Below are positions 18,348 through 27,370 of a DNA stretch of 42,704 nt, piece by piece (position 1 is the stretch's first letter; every line of letters starts with the position of its first letter). The translations under genes were made by a program, and so were the position numbers. The notes under the pieces were generated by a model, which saw only the letters and a program-made list of their open reading frames with translations, was not told the DNA's origin and did no database searches. The stretch comes from Helicobacter valdiviensis. Lineage in GTDB: Bacteria; Campylobacterota; Campylobacteria; Campylobacterales; Helicobacteraceae. The stretch lies in NCBI RefSeq assembly GCF_003245365.1, contig NZ_NBIU01000016.1, positions 1 to 42,704 of the forward strand, in the 5' to 3' direction.

Positions 18348-18550
18348 TGCTATCCTTATATCTTTTATTTTTTGTAGAAAATTATATCAAAAAACAACAT
18401 GATAACCTATGCAAACTATTTTTATTTTTTCTTTTGTGTGCTGTGATAATCATATGGCTAGTAATAATGTAATTTGTGTATGTTGTTTAGTATGCTAGAT
18501 TTCTATCGCTTTGGCAGTAAGTTTAGGTGTGTATATGTGTGAAAACTAGA
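18348..18550 (-). repeat. Duplicated promoter/leader, decayed copy
   Basis: Upstream region of the remnant, clearly related to 21145-21345: both have gctatcctta, attatatcaaaaa, gactag/ggctag-taat and taagttta-g-gtg blocks in the same order. It contains the extended -10 at 18381-18386. Confidence 0.7.
18381..18386 (-). promoter_or_regulatory. Conserved extended -10 in the decayed leader
   Basis: The minus strand reads TGATATAAT, identical to the element in the intact leader. It probably now serves the 131-residue gene, giving a leader of about 140 bases. Confidence 0.5.
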
Positions 18551-18903
18551 ATATTTTCAATTTTGGCAGAATAAAGACATTTGCGTTTTGATGGCACAAA
18601 GATTTTTCCTCAAATCCCGTAAGTCACAATCCTCCCCTAGGTCTCTAGGAAATAGGCTTTTTAGAATTAGATTTTGCAAAATTGGATCTTTTAAAATCAT
18701 GATTTTTAGAATCAAGTCCTTTGGAATCTTGATGGGCTATCTCGCACTCTTTTTCACCATGTTTGCCCCCGCGGAATTTTGCTTTTCTTGCAGGATGTGG
18801 GCGATGCCTACACAGCCAAAAGTATCATCAATAAACACTCTGCTTTAAGTCAGCCATTTTTAGGGCAAATCAAACATGTCCTAAAACCTGCATCACTCAA
18901 GTC
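18551..18903. other. Unexplained stretch, richer in GC, possible gene remnant
   Basis: No gene with a start and ribosome binding site was found. Bases 18600-18720 repeat short ttttagaat / ttttaaaatc-like words. Bases 18740-18903 have a coding-like plus-strand frame (LLFLQDVGDAYTAKSIINKH) without a start and with more GC than the neighbours. The stretch may be debris from recombination next to the repeat-protein gene. Confidence 0.35.
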
Positions 18904-21144
18904 CTATTTCTTCTTAAAAAGTGCTAAAACTTCTTCTTTACATGGGCTTTTTTCTAGAATCTCATAAAAATTTTTATTTTCATAAGTCCCAAGCTTTTCT
19001 ACATCGACATTATGACTTGCAAATTCTTTCAAAATATCTTGCATTGGAAATTCTTCATCGTTAAGATTTAATTTATCCTTAAATAGCGATAGAAAAATAA
19101 GCAGTGCAGGAGCTTTAACCGCAGCATATTCCACAATAGTATCAGCACGTACTGATAAATTATGCCCTAAAAGCTGCAAAAATCTTGATAATTTCCCTTT
19201 TGGCTCATAACGATAGCCATATGGGCTTAAATAATGCTTGCCAATGATTTTAGGATTATAGGGCACATCTTTTAAATCCACTTCCACCCCATGCTTAAAC
19301 AGCAAGTAAATCAAATCAAGATTGACAAAAAGGCTTAATAGCTTCTTATCAGTCATTTCTTTTGGATAACGCTTTAAGAGCCCTTGAAAGAAAAAATCAA
19401 GCGATTCTTCATTGAAATCATTAAATCTACCACGAATATATGGATCTTCAAGATTAAGATAGCTAAAAAATGCGATATTAATTGTATTATCAAGATGATC
19501 AAGCGTAAATTCTAAAATCTCTTTAATTTCTTCGCTCAATTCTGAACCAAGTGCGACGCTTACGCCAAAGTTATTTTGCTCATCAATAGTTACTTTGTAA
19601 CCTAGTGTGGTGAGGAATTTTGCATATTCTAGCCGATTAAAACGCAAGCAAGTTTGCATAACTTTATTGCTGATAGGGACATGAAAGCCTTGCGATTTTG
19701 CACTTTCTACAAAAGCGCTAAAAAACTCTTCATCAGGCATTGCATTGCTCACGGTGCCACTTGGCACATAAAAGCAAAGCTTTGAGATATTCTCATATTG
19801 CTCATTTTGCAAGGGCGCTATTTTTTCTAAAATAATCTTAGCTTGTTTGTAATCGCGTGCTTGAACAAGCTTGCATAATAGCTCATAGCTTGGATTGTCC
19901 ATATCAAATACCGCTTTATACCACAATGGCGGATTGTTTTGCAAAGGGCAGTCTATAAAGATACATTTTGATTGCTCTATAAGCTCACTTGGCAAATCCC
20001 AAGCATTAAGATCGCTACTAAAAGACTTGCAACCCTCAAACATAGAATTGATATTTTCAGCCTTCTTTGGCTTCCATTTAGAAAGATCGCCATTAAAAGA
20101 TTCACAGCCGCTAAACATGGATTCAAAATCTTTTACGCTTGTAACTTTCCACTTGCTCAAATTTGCATTAAAATCTTTAAGCCCCGCAAAAAGATTGTTC
20201 ATTTCTTTAATCTTGCTTGTATCCCAAGATTCTATCCCGCTAAAATCCTTTCTATTGGTGCGAAAATGAATGAGGCCACCCATAGAATAGTTAGCAAAAA
20301 GAGAACTTAGGCTTTTTATAAAGCTTAGATCAATCTGCCCTAGAGAGATAGAATCTAACTCCACTAATATTTTTAGCTCAAAAAGACTAAAGGGAATATA
20401 GCAAAGGTTTGGATATTTTGGTTTGAATTTTCCTTTTTTATCATAAAAGGCAGATTCTTGCAGGGCGGATTCTATACTTTTGCCTTTTATGATAGATTCT
20501 AAAATCTTTCTTAGCTCATCAAGGCTACTCTTTTTAAGCTCTTTTCTCACCTCTTTGCTATAGTCTTTAAACCCATCGGCGTTATAATCCACATCAATAA
20601 ACTCGCTAAATTCTGTATGGATACCTTCCCCGCTACTCTTGCCGCCCTTAGAATCTACCACAACCTTATCAACTAGCGTATCTATGGCATTATAATAGGT
20701 TGTCAAAATATCTTTGCCAATATTTTTTATCGTGCCACTTTGCAAAAGTGCCAAAGCCTTTAAGACTTCAAAATTTTGCACAGCATTTTTAAGCTCTTGT
20801 GGTGTTTGTGATGAATTTGTCTTATTTTCTTGCGACAAGGCTTTGCTGAAGTCTCTTGCCTTTAAAAGCGATTGAATGGTTGTATAAATTGTGCTTAGCT
20901 CATCGCCTAAAATTGCCTTGTGAATGAGCCATTGATCAAACTCATTGCTACTAGCTTCAGCATAAGGAATGCCAGTGTCAACTTCATACTCTAGCTCATA
21001 TTCTTCTGGATCAATCTTTTCGTATTTCTCATTAATGTAAGCATCCATATGACCTTTTAGCGTTTTTAAGTCCTCTTTGCTAGGATTTGTTTGTAAGAAT
21101 GCCTGAAAACTCTCTAGATTTTTTATATCAGCAATATTTTGCAT
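18904..21144 (-). CDS. Cytoplasmic DUF285/BspA-like repeat protein with ankyrin-like tail
   Basis: 746 residues, no signal peptide. Residues 1-280 are of unknown fold, with charged helices. Residues about 295-395 hold three to four DUF285 units of the W-x-S-x-V/I-x-x-x-x-x-M-F type (FSGIESWDTSKIKEMNNLF, FNGDLSKWKPKKAENINSMF). Residues about 455-720 are helical with ankyrin-like pairs (CLRFNRLEYAKFLTTLGYKV, LDLIYLLFKHGVEVDLKD). DUF285 proteins are usually surface proteins with signals or lipoboxes; this one is predicted to stay inside. Likely a protein-binding scaffold or sensor. A 5' remnant of a paralogue lies at 18239-18347. Function unknown. Confidence 0.75.
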   Translation of the reverse strand: MQNIADIKNLESFQAFLQTNPSKEDLKTLKGHMDAYINEKYEKIDPEEYELEYEVDTGIPYAEASSNEFDQWLIHKAILGDELSTIYTTIQSLLKARDFSKALSQENKTNSSQTPQELKNAVQNFEVLKALALLQSGTIKNIGKDILTTYYNAIDTLVDKVVVDSKGGKSSGEGIHTEFSEFIDVDYNADGFKDYSKEVRKELKKSSLDELRKILESIIKGKSIESALQESAFYDKKGKFKPKYPNLCYIPFSLFELKILVELDSISLGQIDLSFIKSLSSLFANYSMGGLIHFRTNRKDFSGIESWDTSKIKEMNNLFAGLKDFNANLSKWKVTSVKDFESMFSGCESFNGDLSKWKPKKAENINSMFEGCKSFSSDLNAWDLPSELIEQSKCIFIDCPLQNNPPLWYKAVFDMDNPSYELLCKLVQARDYKQAKIILEKIAPLQNEQYENISKLCFYVPSGTVSNAMPDEEFFSAFVESAKSQGFHVPISNKVMQTCLRFNRLEYAKFLTTLGYKVTIDEQNNFGVSVALGSELSEEIKEILEFTLDHLDNTINIAFFSYLNLEDPYIRGRFNDFNEESLDFFFQGLLKRYPKEMTDKKLLSLFVNLDLIYLLFKHGVEVDLKDVPYNPKIIGKHYLSPYGYRYEPKGKLSRFLQLLGHNLSVRADTIVEYAAVKAPALLIFLSLFKDKLNLNDEEFPMQDILKEFASHNVDVEKLGTYENKNFYEILEKSPCKEEVLALFKKK

Positions 21145-21360
21145 AGCTATCCTTAAAATATATTTCTTACTTTTTTATTAAAGATGGTGCATAATTATAT
21201 CAAAAATAAAAATGACACAATAAACTGTGAGAATGTTTTTTCTAACTGTATGACTAGTGATAATATAATTTTGCGTATATAGTTCAAGTTAGATTTACTA
21301 TTGCTTGGTGAATAAGTTTAAGGGTGCATTTTATAGAATTTAGAAAACTATCATATTGTA
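21145..21360 (-). repeat. Promoter/leader of the 746-residue gene, intact copy
   Basis: About 200 bases related to 18348-18550. No reading frame. The remaining bases to 21499 show nothing recognisable beyond AT-rich spacer. Confidence 0.65.
21194..21199 (-). promoter_or_regulatory. Extended -10 of the 746-residue gene
   Basis: The minus strand reads TGATATAAT, a perfect extended -10, 49 bases upstream of the ATG. It is conserved in the decayed leader copy. Confidence 0.6.
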
Positions 21361-21499
21361 AAAATAAAAATTTATGTCATTATTGAAGTATTAGCAAAAC
21401 TTCTAGTCTTTCCCTTATTTTATTTTTCTTAGGCTCTGTGGTGCGGAGTTTATCTCTATTTGCAAGCAATATTCCTTTTGGTTTCAAGTTTTAAGATGC

Positions 21500-22192
21500 C
21501 TACACTACATCATTATGCAGGGCATATTTTAAGATTTCAAAAATCTCCATTGCTTCATCTTCTTCATATTTTACGAATATTTCTCGCTCATTTTCTAAGT
21601 CCCTATTATCTTGTTCTAAAAGTCTTAGTGCTTCCTTTTTATCCCCAAGCTCGATTAAAAGTAAAACTTGCATTAAATGCTTGTTATACCATACTACATC
21701 TGCATTTTCTTCATATTTGTAGATAAAGTCATAAAGCCCCTTAATCTCGTTATTTGTATCAACCTTAAAGGCAGTGAAAAGATCTTGCATACTCCTTTCA
21801 TAGGCTTTTAGAATGTCTTTGCAGGATTGTTTTGACATATTAGTTAAATCAAATTCTTGCAATTCTTGCAGGCTTTCAAATTCCATACTTTTAAAAGAAA
21901 ATGGAAAAGATCGCAAAGAAAATTCTTTATTTAATGCCCTAAATTCTAAGTCTGGAAAATCTAAACCTATGGCTTTGCACAAAATCTCATCGCCTTTAAG
22001 GGATTTTACGCGAAAAGAAATATCAAAAGAAATAACAGAATCTTCACAATCTAAATAATGCTCAAAACTAAAAAATAACCCCTCCATTGTCCCAAAAGTC
22101 GCATATTCTTTTGTTTGTAGATAAAAATCTGGGGCAAATTTGGCTATATTTTTACCAAAACCTTTGATTGCAGAATCTAGATAAGTTTGCAT
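21500..22192 (-). CDS. Uncharacterised 230-residue protein
   Basis: No family recognised. The N-terminal 120 residues look like mixed alpha/beta (YATFGTMEGLFFSFEHYLDC, VISFDISFRVKSLKGDE). The C-terminal half is helical and acidic, with one TPR-like pair (WYNKHLMQVLLLIELGDKKE, ALRLLEQDNRD). No export signal. Divergent from the 223-residue gene, with overlapping -10 boxes between them. Size and acidity would suit an immunity or accessory protein of the island, but this is only inference. Confidence 0.6.
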   Translation of the reverse strand: MQTYLDSAIKGFGKNIAKFAPDFYLQTKEYATFGTMEGLFFSFEHYLDCEDSVISFDISFRVKSLKGDEILCKAIGLDFPDLEFRALNKEFSLRSFPFSFKSMEFESLQELQEFDLTNMSKQSCKDILKAYERSMQDLFTAFKVDTNNEIKGLYDFIYKYEENADVVWYNKHLMQVLLLIELGDKKEALRLLEQDNRDLENEREIFVKYEEDEAMEIFEILKYALHNDVV

Positions 22193-22213
22193 GGATAATA
22201 GTCCTTAAGAATT

Positions 22214-22223
22214 ATTATATAAT
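22214..22223. promoter_or_regulatory. Overlapping divergent -10 boxes
   Basis: attaTATAAT gives TATAAT on the plus strand (22218-22223, 31 bases before the ATG at 22255) and on the minus strand (22219-22214, 21 bases before the ATG at 22192). The two promoters cannot both be occupied at once. Confidence 0.55.
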
Positions 22224-22254
22224 TAGACTAATTGTAAAACATAAAGGTTTATAC

Positions 22255-22926
22255 ATGCAAAATTATTATCAAGAATTTGATGCACTAATCACTGAAAATA
22301 AGGCGACTTTAAAGTATTTTGAAAATAATTTTAGCGCGATTAAAAAGCAGGTAGAAACTTGTAAAACGCATGAAATCTATAGCACAAAGGCTGATGGTTT
22401 AGGGATTTTAAGCCCAAGTCTTATCACAGATAAAATCTGCAAAGGGTATCGCAAGGGCAAAAGGCTAAAAAATAAGCCAATGGCGAAAGATTATTGCATT
22501 TATGAGCTAGATTCTAATCATAAGCCTTTGCGTATTTGCCATGTAGGTGATGTGAGCTTTTATTTTATCGCGCATAATAATGCGACCTTTGCGCTACCTT
22601 GTATGGATGATGAGGGGTATAACTTCTACCCCACATATTCTCACAAGATAGAATACAAAAATGATAAGTTATATAAATATTCAAAGATTGATAGCAATTC
22701 ATTGTGGCAAGAGGTGTATGAGTTTAAAAATGAGAATGTAGCAGTATGCTATCAGTATTATTATGTCCAAAATCTAGCAGGAAGTAATCAGGCGATCCCG
22801 CCAGGAGAAAAGGGCTCTCCAGCAAAAGCTTTTAGATTAGAGCTTTCTTTGGATAGAGATAAAGTTACTAAGATTTTGATGTATGAGTTCCCGTGTAATA
22901 AGCTTGTTTATACATGGGAGAAGTAG
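22255..22926 (+). CDS. Uncharacterised 223-residue protein
   Basis: The frame is open from 22168, but the ATG at 22255 is preferred: it follows ataaaggtttatac and lies downstream of the -10 box. No signal peptide. Helical N-terminus, then tyrosine-rich beta strands: DYCIYELDSNHKPLRICHVG (about 82-101), YFIAHNNATFALPCMDDEG and the final KILMYEFPCNKLVYTWEK. The alternating pattern resembles small YD-like or WG-like sheets, but no family was recognised. Only plus-strand gene in this part of the island. Confidence 0.6.
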   Translation: MQNYYQEFDALITENKATLKYFENNFSAIKKQVETCKTHEIYSTKADGLGILSPSLITDKICKGYRKGKRLKNKPMAKDYCIYELDSNHKPLRICHVGDVSFYFIAHNNATFALPCMDDEGYNFYPTYSHKIEYKNDKLYKYSKIDSNSLWQEVYEFKNENVAVCYQYYYVQNLAGSNQAIPPGEKGSPAKAFRLELSLDRDKVTKILMYEFPCNKLVYTWEK

Positions 22927-22932
22927 TAAGAG

Positions 22933-22962
22933 ATTTTGTAAATCAAAAAGATTTTACAAAAT
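22933..22962 (+). terminator. Possible terminator hairpin after the 223-residue gene
   Basis: attttgtaaatc and gattttacaaaat pair over about 12 bases with one bulge around a 5-base loop. There is no T run after it, so function as a terminator is uncertain. Confidence 0.35.
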
Positions 22963-23031
22963 GATTAAGCTTTCTAAATTTTTAATTGATGATATTGTGT
23001 TAGCTTTTTACCATTTTGTCTATATTCGCGC

Positions 23032-23058
23032 AAAAAGGAATTTAAAGGATTCCTTTTT
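23032..23058. terminator. Bidirectional intrinsic terminator
   Basis: Perfect 10-bp stem aaaaaggaat/attccttttt with a 7-base loop; the T run lies on either strand depending on direction. The stop codon of the 839-residue minus gene sits in the loop, and the plus-strand gene at 22255-22926 ends upstream. Confidence 0.8.
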
Positions 23059-25561
23059 CTCCGATATTTTCTAAAATTGCCTTATAGTCTTCAAGATAAT
23101 CTTGTATAATCTGGCTATCTTTATTTTCTTTGATATAGTCCGTGATAACCTTTTTTTCTTCTTGACTTAAAGGTGTAGAGGTAAGATAGGTAAGCCATTT
23201 AAGACGCTGCCATGGCTCGTAGCACTTGATAACCTCCTTTAATAAAGGTCCTTTCAGCTCTTTTTCCATCTCTTCTTTGCTAAAGATTTTATGCTCTAGT
23301 GCTAAGATATACAAGCCACTATGCTTCAAATCAATATCCGTTTCTTTTAGCCCATATGCTTTATACAGACGCAACATCTCTGCCATACTTTCATCGCTGA
23401 TTTTCCTATCATTGCTAAAACTATACATGCTCCTTAAACCATGAAGGCTTTCAATGCACTCTCCTGCTTCAAATAAAAACTTTACAATATCTACGCGTCC
23501 CACCTCTGTGGCATTGTCTAAAAAGCTCATCTTTCTTTTTTTATCTTTTTCTCCGATTTTTAGTGCGATTTTGTAATCTTTAGCATTGTCTTTTATAAGC
23601 TCCAAAAGCTCTAGTGGGCAGTTTCCTATCGTGTCTTCTTTATAAAATTCTCTCTCACCCATAGCCACTCCATAGATTCTAGCTAAATCTTTATCACTCA
23701 CTTTTTTCTTTTCAAGCAATGCTTTTAGTCCTTGTAGTGCTAAGTTATAGTAGTTTGTGAAATACGCCTTTCCCTTTTTATAGCCACCCTCACACATTTC
23801 TTTTAAGAGATCGCAGATTTCTTTCACGCTTTCTGGGATTTTTTGTGTTTCTTTAAGCCATTTTGGGAAATTATTTTCTAGTTTTGTCCTATGAAAGATA
23901 TTGTTTTTATTTTCTATGGCATTTTTAAGCCCAGCCTCGCTAAGTTTCCAAGAATCTAGATTTTGATTAAAATTCTTGCAATCATAAAACATATCTTCAA
24001 AATTCTCAACCCTAGAAACATCCCATTTATCTAAAGGCTGATTGAAAATTTCAGCACCATAAAACATTCCTTCCATATTTTTTACTTTGCTTACATTCCA
24101 AGATTCTATATTGTGGTTAAAATAAGGCGAGCAACCAAACATAGAGCTCATATCCACGACATTTGAAGTATCCCATGATTCAATCCCGCTAAAATCTTTT
24201 CGCTTAACCTCTCCGGTAAATAAACGCGACATATCAGTAATAAGGCTTGTATCAATATCACTAAGTTTTATATTCTCTTGCTTACATAAAGCTTTAAGTT
24301 CGGCATTGCTTTTTGGGAGATATTTGGCGTTATTCGCACTTTGTGAAATGCTATCGCGTTGCTTTTTATTCCACACTTCAAGCATATTTGTAGGACATTG
24401 ATAAAAAATCTCTTCACAATTAAGCAATGCTTTAGCACTTACATTCCATTTGCTTAAATCTTGGCGGAAGTTTTCACAATATCTAAACATACCCCGCATA
24501 TCTGTTACATTACTCACATCCCAGTTGCTTATATCGCGGTTAAAGTTTTTGCACTCATAAAACATATGGAACATTTTTGTTACATTGCTTACATTCCAAG
24601 ATTCTATGCCGCTAAAGCGTTCGTTATCCCAAGAGGCGAATTTAAACAACTCACTCATATCTGTAATTTCGCTTGTATCAATCTTAGCAGGGCTAATCCC
24701 GCTATTTATAAGCTCTTCTAAAAAAGCTTTATGTTTTGGTATGTATTTGCCATTTTCACAGACGCAAGACCAGCTTGGATAAGCTTCATCTTCATGGATT
24801 TTTGAAAACCAAAACATCTTCTCACAATCAATGCCATTGTCTAAATCAATCTTTTTGCCCCAAGATTCTAAATTTTGATCAAAGCTTTTTGCATGTGCAA
24901 ACATTTCTCTAAAACTCTCTACATTTGCAATATTCCAAGCATTAAGTGGTTGGTTAAAACTTACTGCTTCATAAAACATTCGCTCCATATTTTTCACTTT
25001 GCTGACATCCCAAGCTTCTATATTATGGTTAAAAAACTCCGCTTCTTCAAAGCAAGATTCCATTGTGGTGACTTTACTTACATCCCAAGTTTCTATCCCG
25101 CCAAAATCCCTGCGTCTGCTATTTTTAAATAAATCTTTAAAATTTGTGATCTTGCTTACATCAATATCGCCCAAATAAATATTTCTATCTTTGATAAGTT
25201 TTTTAAGTTCGGTTTTATTTTTTGGCGTAAGTGTAACGCCTTTACTTTTAGTCACTTTAAAAAGTGCGTTTAAGGATTTTTTCTTATCTTTTGCATTGTT
25301 GAGTTTTGAAAGGATATTAAAAAGCTCGTATTCATCACTGCTATGAATGCTTCTCCCTGCATAAACTGCTTTATCGTCCCAATGCTCTTGCTCTAAATCG
25401 CCTAGATAAGATTCTAGATTTTCTATGATATGTGGTGGGATATTTGCACCTTTACTAAAAAGCTCTAAAACAACTGCTTTTTTAGCTTCCCATTCTGTCG
25501 TGGGTGATTTTCTTAAGTCTTCTATCGCGTCTAAAAGTTGTGTATCTAAATCTTGTGCCAT
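23042..25561 (-). CDS. Large cytoplasmic DUF285/BspA-like repeat protein
   Basis: 839 residues, no signal peptide or lipobox. Three blocks of DUF285 units occur at residues about 150-255, 310-395 and 450-555. Units such as FNHNIEAWDVSKVKNMERMF, FNRDISNWDVSNVTDMRGMF and FNQPLDKWDVSRVENFEDMF keep the W-D-V-S and M-F marks. Each block is preceded by a short KxELKxLxK helix and an L-x-D-I-D strand. Residues about 620-830 are helical with ankyrin-like elements (FLDNATEVGRVDIVKFLFEA). Same architecture as the 746-residue protein. It follows the 560-residue gene by 20 bases and is probably co-transcribed with it. Binding scaffold inferred; partner unknown. Confidence 0.78.
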   Translation of the reverse strand: MAQDLDTQLLDAIEDLRKSPTTEWEAKKAVVLELFSKGANIPPHIIENLESYLGDLEQEHWDDKAVYAGRSIHSSDEYELFNILSKLNNAKDKKKSLNALFKVTKSKGVTLTPKNKTELKKLIKDRNIYLGDIDVSKITNFKDLFKNSRRRDFGGIETWDVSKVTTMESCFEEAEFFNHNIEAWDVSKVKNMERMFYEAVSFNQPLNAWNIANVESFREMFAHAKSFDQNLESWGKKIDLDNGIDCEKMFWFSKIHEDEAYPSWSCVCENGKYIPKHKAFLEELINSGISPAKIDTSEITDMSELFKFASWDNERFSGIESWNVSNVTKMFHMFYECKNFNRDISNWDVSNVTDMRGMFRYCENFRQDLSKWNVSAKALLNCEEIFYQCPTNMLEVWNKKQRDSISQSANNAKYLPKSNAELKALCKQENIKLSDIDTSLITDMSRLFTGEVKRKDFSGIESWDTSNVVDMSSMFGCSPYFNHNIESWNVSKVKNMEGMFYGAEIFNQPLDKWDVSRVENFEDMFYDCKNFNQNLDSWKLSEAGLKNAIENKNNIFHRTKLENNFPKWLKETQKIPESVKEICDLLKEMCEGGYKKGKAYFTNYYNLALQGLKALLEKKKVSDKDLARIYGVAMGEREFYKEDTIGNCPLELLELIKDNAKDYKIALKIGEKDKKRKMSFLDNATEVGRVDIVKFLFEAGECIESLHGLRSMYSFSNDRKISDESMAEMLRLYKAYGLKETDIDLKHSGLYILALEHKIFSKEEMEKELKGPLLKEVIKCYEPWQRLKWLTYLTSTPLSQEEKKVITDYIKENKDSQIIQDYLEDYKAILENIGEKGIL

Positions 25562-25581
25562 AATTTCTCCTTAACTTAAAA

Positions 25582-27264
25582 TTATTTAAAAATCTTATTT
25601 AAAAAAGCCCTTGCAAAGCCACTTTCTTTAGAACCCAAAAACTCCTTTATAAGCTCCTTGCCATTTGCTTGTGTGTTAAGATTTACTAGCTTATCGTTTA
25701 AATCTTCTTTGTCATAGATAATAAATGGAATTTGTCTGCCAAATTTTTGCTCCATAAAGCCACTATTTTGGATATAGTTAAGTGCTTGGGTTACAAGCTT
25801 AAAATAATGCTTAAGATCAGTTGTGCGGCATTCTGCCCATTCCTCTTCAAATTCTAACTTTTTTGCTTGAATCTCTTTGATATCAGGTTCTGTTATTTTT
25901 TGAAAAGTGTTATCAGCCTCATATAGCTCTATGGTTTCTATCATATTATCTAGGAAGTTTTTATATTCCCATTTTGCTTTTTGCAAGGGGATTTGTTTGG
26001 ATTCTGCTACCTTTTGTGCGTTAGAGAGTGTGTTAAATCTAAGCTTTAAAGTAAAGCAAGGGGATTTGTAATTATGAATTAGCCCAAAGGCGTAAATATC
26101 GCTAAATTCCTGTGTGTCAATGTCTTCAAGCGCTTGGATTAAATACAATACATAATTTTTAAAGACAAGATAAAAAGGATTTTGCAAGTCATTATTCTCC
26201 CTTGCTTCCTCTTCTAGCTCATGTTGTATTTGTAGTGTAAGCTCTCCTTTGCATTCATCATATACTTTTATATTTTTAGCCTTAGCAAGCTCATACACTT
26301 TTTCTATTACAAGATTTTCTGATGCCCTCTCATCTAAATCATAATATGTTTTTCTGCCATTCTTTTCTTCTTCATATATCATGGCTGGCAAATCTATTTC
26401 TAAAAAGAGATTGCAAAGATGAAGTGGTGGTTCAAAGCTAATGCAAGGCTTTCCTGGTGTGTAATTTCGCTCCTTTTGATACAAATGCAAGGCTAGAGGG
26501 AAATTCTCTTCTTTTGGTAATTCTATCTTATAAGCCTCATCTCCCCAAGCATAACGCATAAGATTCCATAATGCAAGAGCTTTAAAATCCATACTTGTTT
26601 TAAAAATATCTGTGCCATATTCTTTGCTTTTCTTTGCATTTTTACAGAGTAAGTCAAGCCCTAGTGAGATTGCCTCAAAGTCTTTATTGATCATAGCAAT
26701 ATATAAGGCACATTCATCTCTATAAGTTTTGGAGTTTGATTTTACATTCAAGTTGTGCGTTAGTTCATCTAATGCTTTGTTTTTATGTGTAAAATCATTA
26801 TAAAAAATCATAGATCGTGTAAGATAGAAGCTACTTAAATAAGCCGTGTAGTTTCCCATATATTCTTTAGGATAGACTTTAGGGAAAAGTGCGAAATTAT
26901 TAGCGCACAATATCTCCTCCCATTTCAATTCCTCCCTTCCAAAAGAGTGTTTTATACTCTCTGTATAAAGCACATCATCTAAAAATTCTACATTCTTTTG
27001 CGTATAGCCATCTTTTATAATATTATACATAGCTATGTATTTAAAATCTATCGTATCACAAAAATCATATTTGCATAAACGCTCTATTTGTTCTTTTAGA
27101 CTTTTATGTTTAAGCTTACGCTCATAATCTTCTAATAACTCTTTCTTATACTGCTCTATGGAGAGTATTTTATAGTTTTGCCTATCTTCGCAAAGCTCTA
27201 AAATCTTTGCTCTTTTCTTGCTATCAATTTTCTTTTGTGCGCTTAATTCTTTCTCAAAATCCAA
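25582..27264 (-). CDS. Uncharacterised 560-residue protein, possible DUF4303-like C-terminus
   Basis: Soluble, charged, no signal peptide. Residues 1-250 are mostly helical (KYIAMYNIIKDGYTQKNVEF, MDFKALALWNLMRYAWGDEA). Residues about 355-500 (SDIYAFGLIHNYKSPCFTLK, LRFNTLSNAQK, AKWEYKNFLDNMIETIEL) recall the DUF4303 pattern of toxin-associated proteins, but the match is weak and made by eye. First gene of a two-gene minus operon with the 839-residue protein, divergent from the LRR-MoxR-VWA operon. Function unknown. Confidence 0.6.
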   Translation of the reverse strand: MDFEKELSAQKKIDSKKRAKILELCEDRQNYKILSIEQYKKELLEDYERKLKHKSLKEQIERLCKYDFCDTIDFKYIAMYNIIKDGYTQKNVEFLDDVLYTESIKHSFGREELKWEEILCANNFALFPKVYPKEYMGNYTAYLSSFYLTRSMIFYNDFTHKNKALDELTHNLNVKSNSKTYRDECALYIAMINKDFEAISLGLDLLCKNAKKSKEYGTDIFKTSMDFKALALWNLMRYAWGDEAYKIELPKEENFPLALHLYQKERNYTPGKPCISFEPPLHLCNLFLEIDLPAMIYEEEKNGRKTYYDLDERASENLVIEKVYELAKAKNIKVYDECKGELTLQIQHELEEEARENNDLQNPFYLVFKNYVLYLIQALEDIDTQEFSDIYAFGLIHNYKSPCFTLKLRFNTLSNAQKVAESKQIPLQKAKWEYKNFLDNMIETIELYEADNTFQKITEPDIKEIQAKKLEFEEEWAECRTTDLKHYFKLVTQALNYIQNSGFMEQKFGRQIPFIIYDKEDLNDKLVNLNTQANGKELIKEFLGSKESGFARAFLNKIFK

Positions 27265-27306
27265 GTTTGGCTCCTTGTATAATTTTGCTAACTTATTATG
27301 GCCAAC

Positions 27307-27328
27307 ATTATATAAAAAAAGTTATAAT
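27307..27328. promoter_or_regulatory. Divergent -10 boxes of the two LRR-island operons
   Basis: The plus strand has TATAAT at 27323-27328, 42 bases before the LRR ATG. The minus strand reads TATAAT at 27312-27307, 42 bases before the ATG of the 560-residue gene. The boxes lie 10 bases apart, so the operons share one control region. Confidence 0.55.
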
Positions 27329-27370
27329 TTATGTTTTAATTTGCAAAGAAAACTTGTAGTAAGGAAAACC

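Noticed and set aside
18588-18848. Plus-strand open frame of 86 codons
   Set aside because: No ribosome binding site, odd arginine/phenylalanine composition and short word repeats; it looks like non-coding debris.
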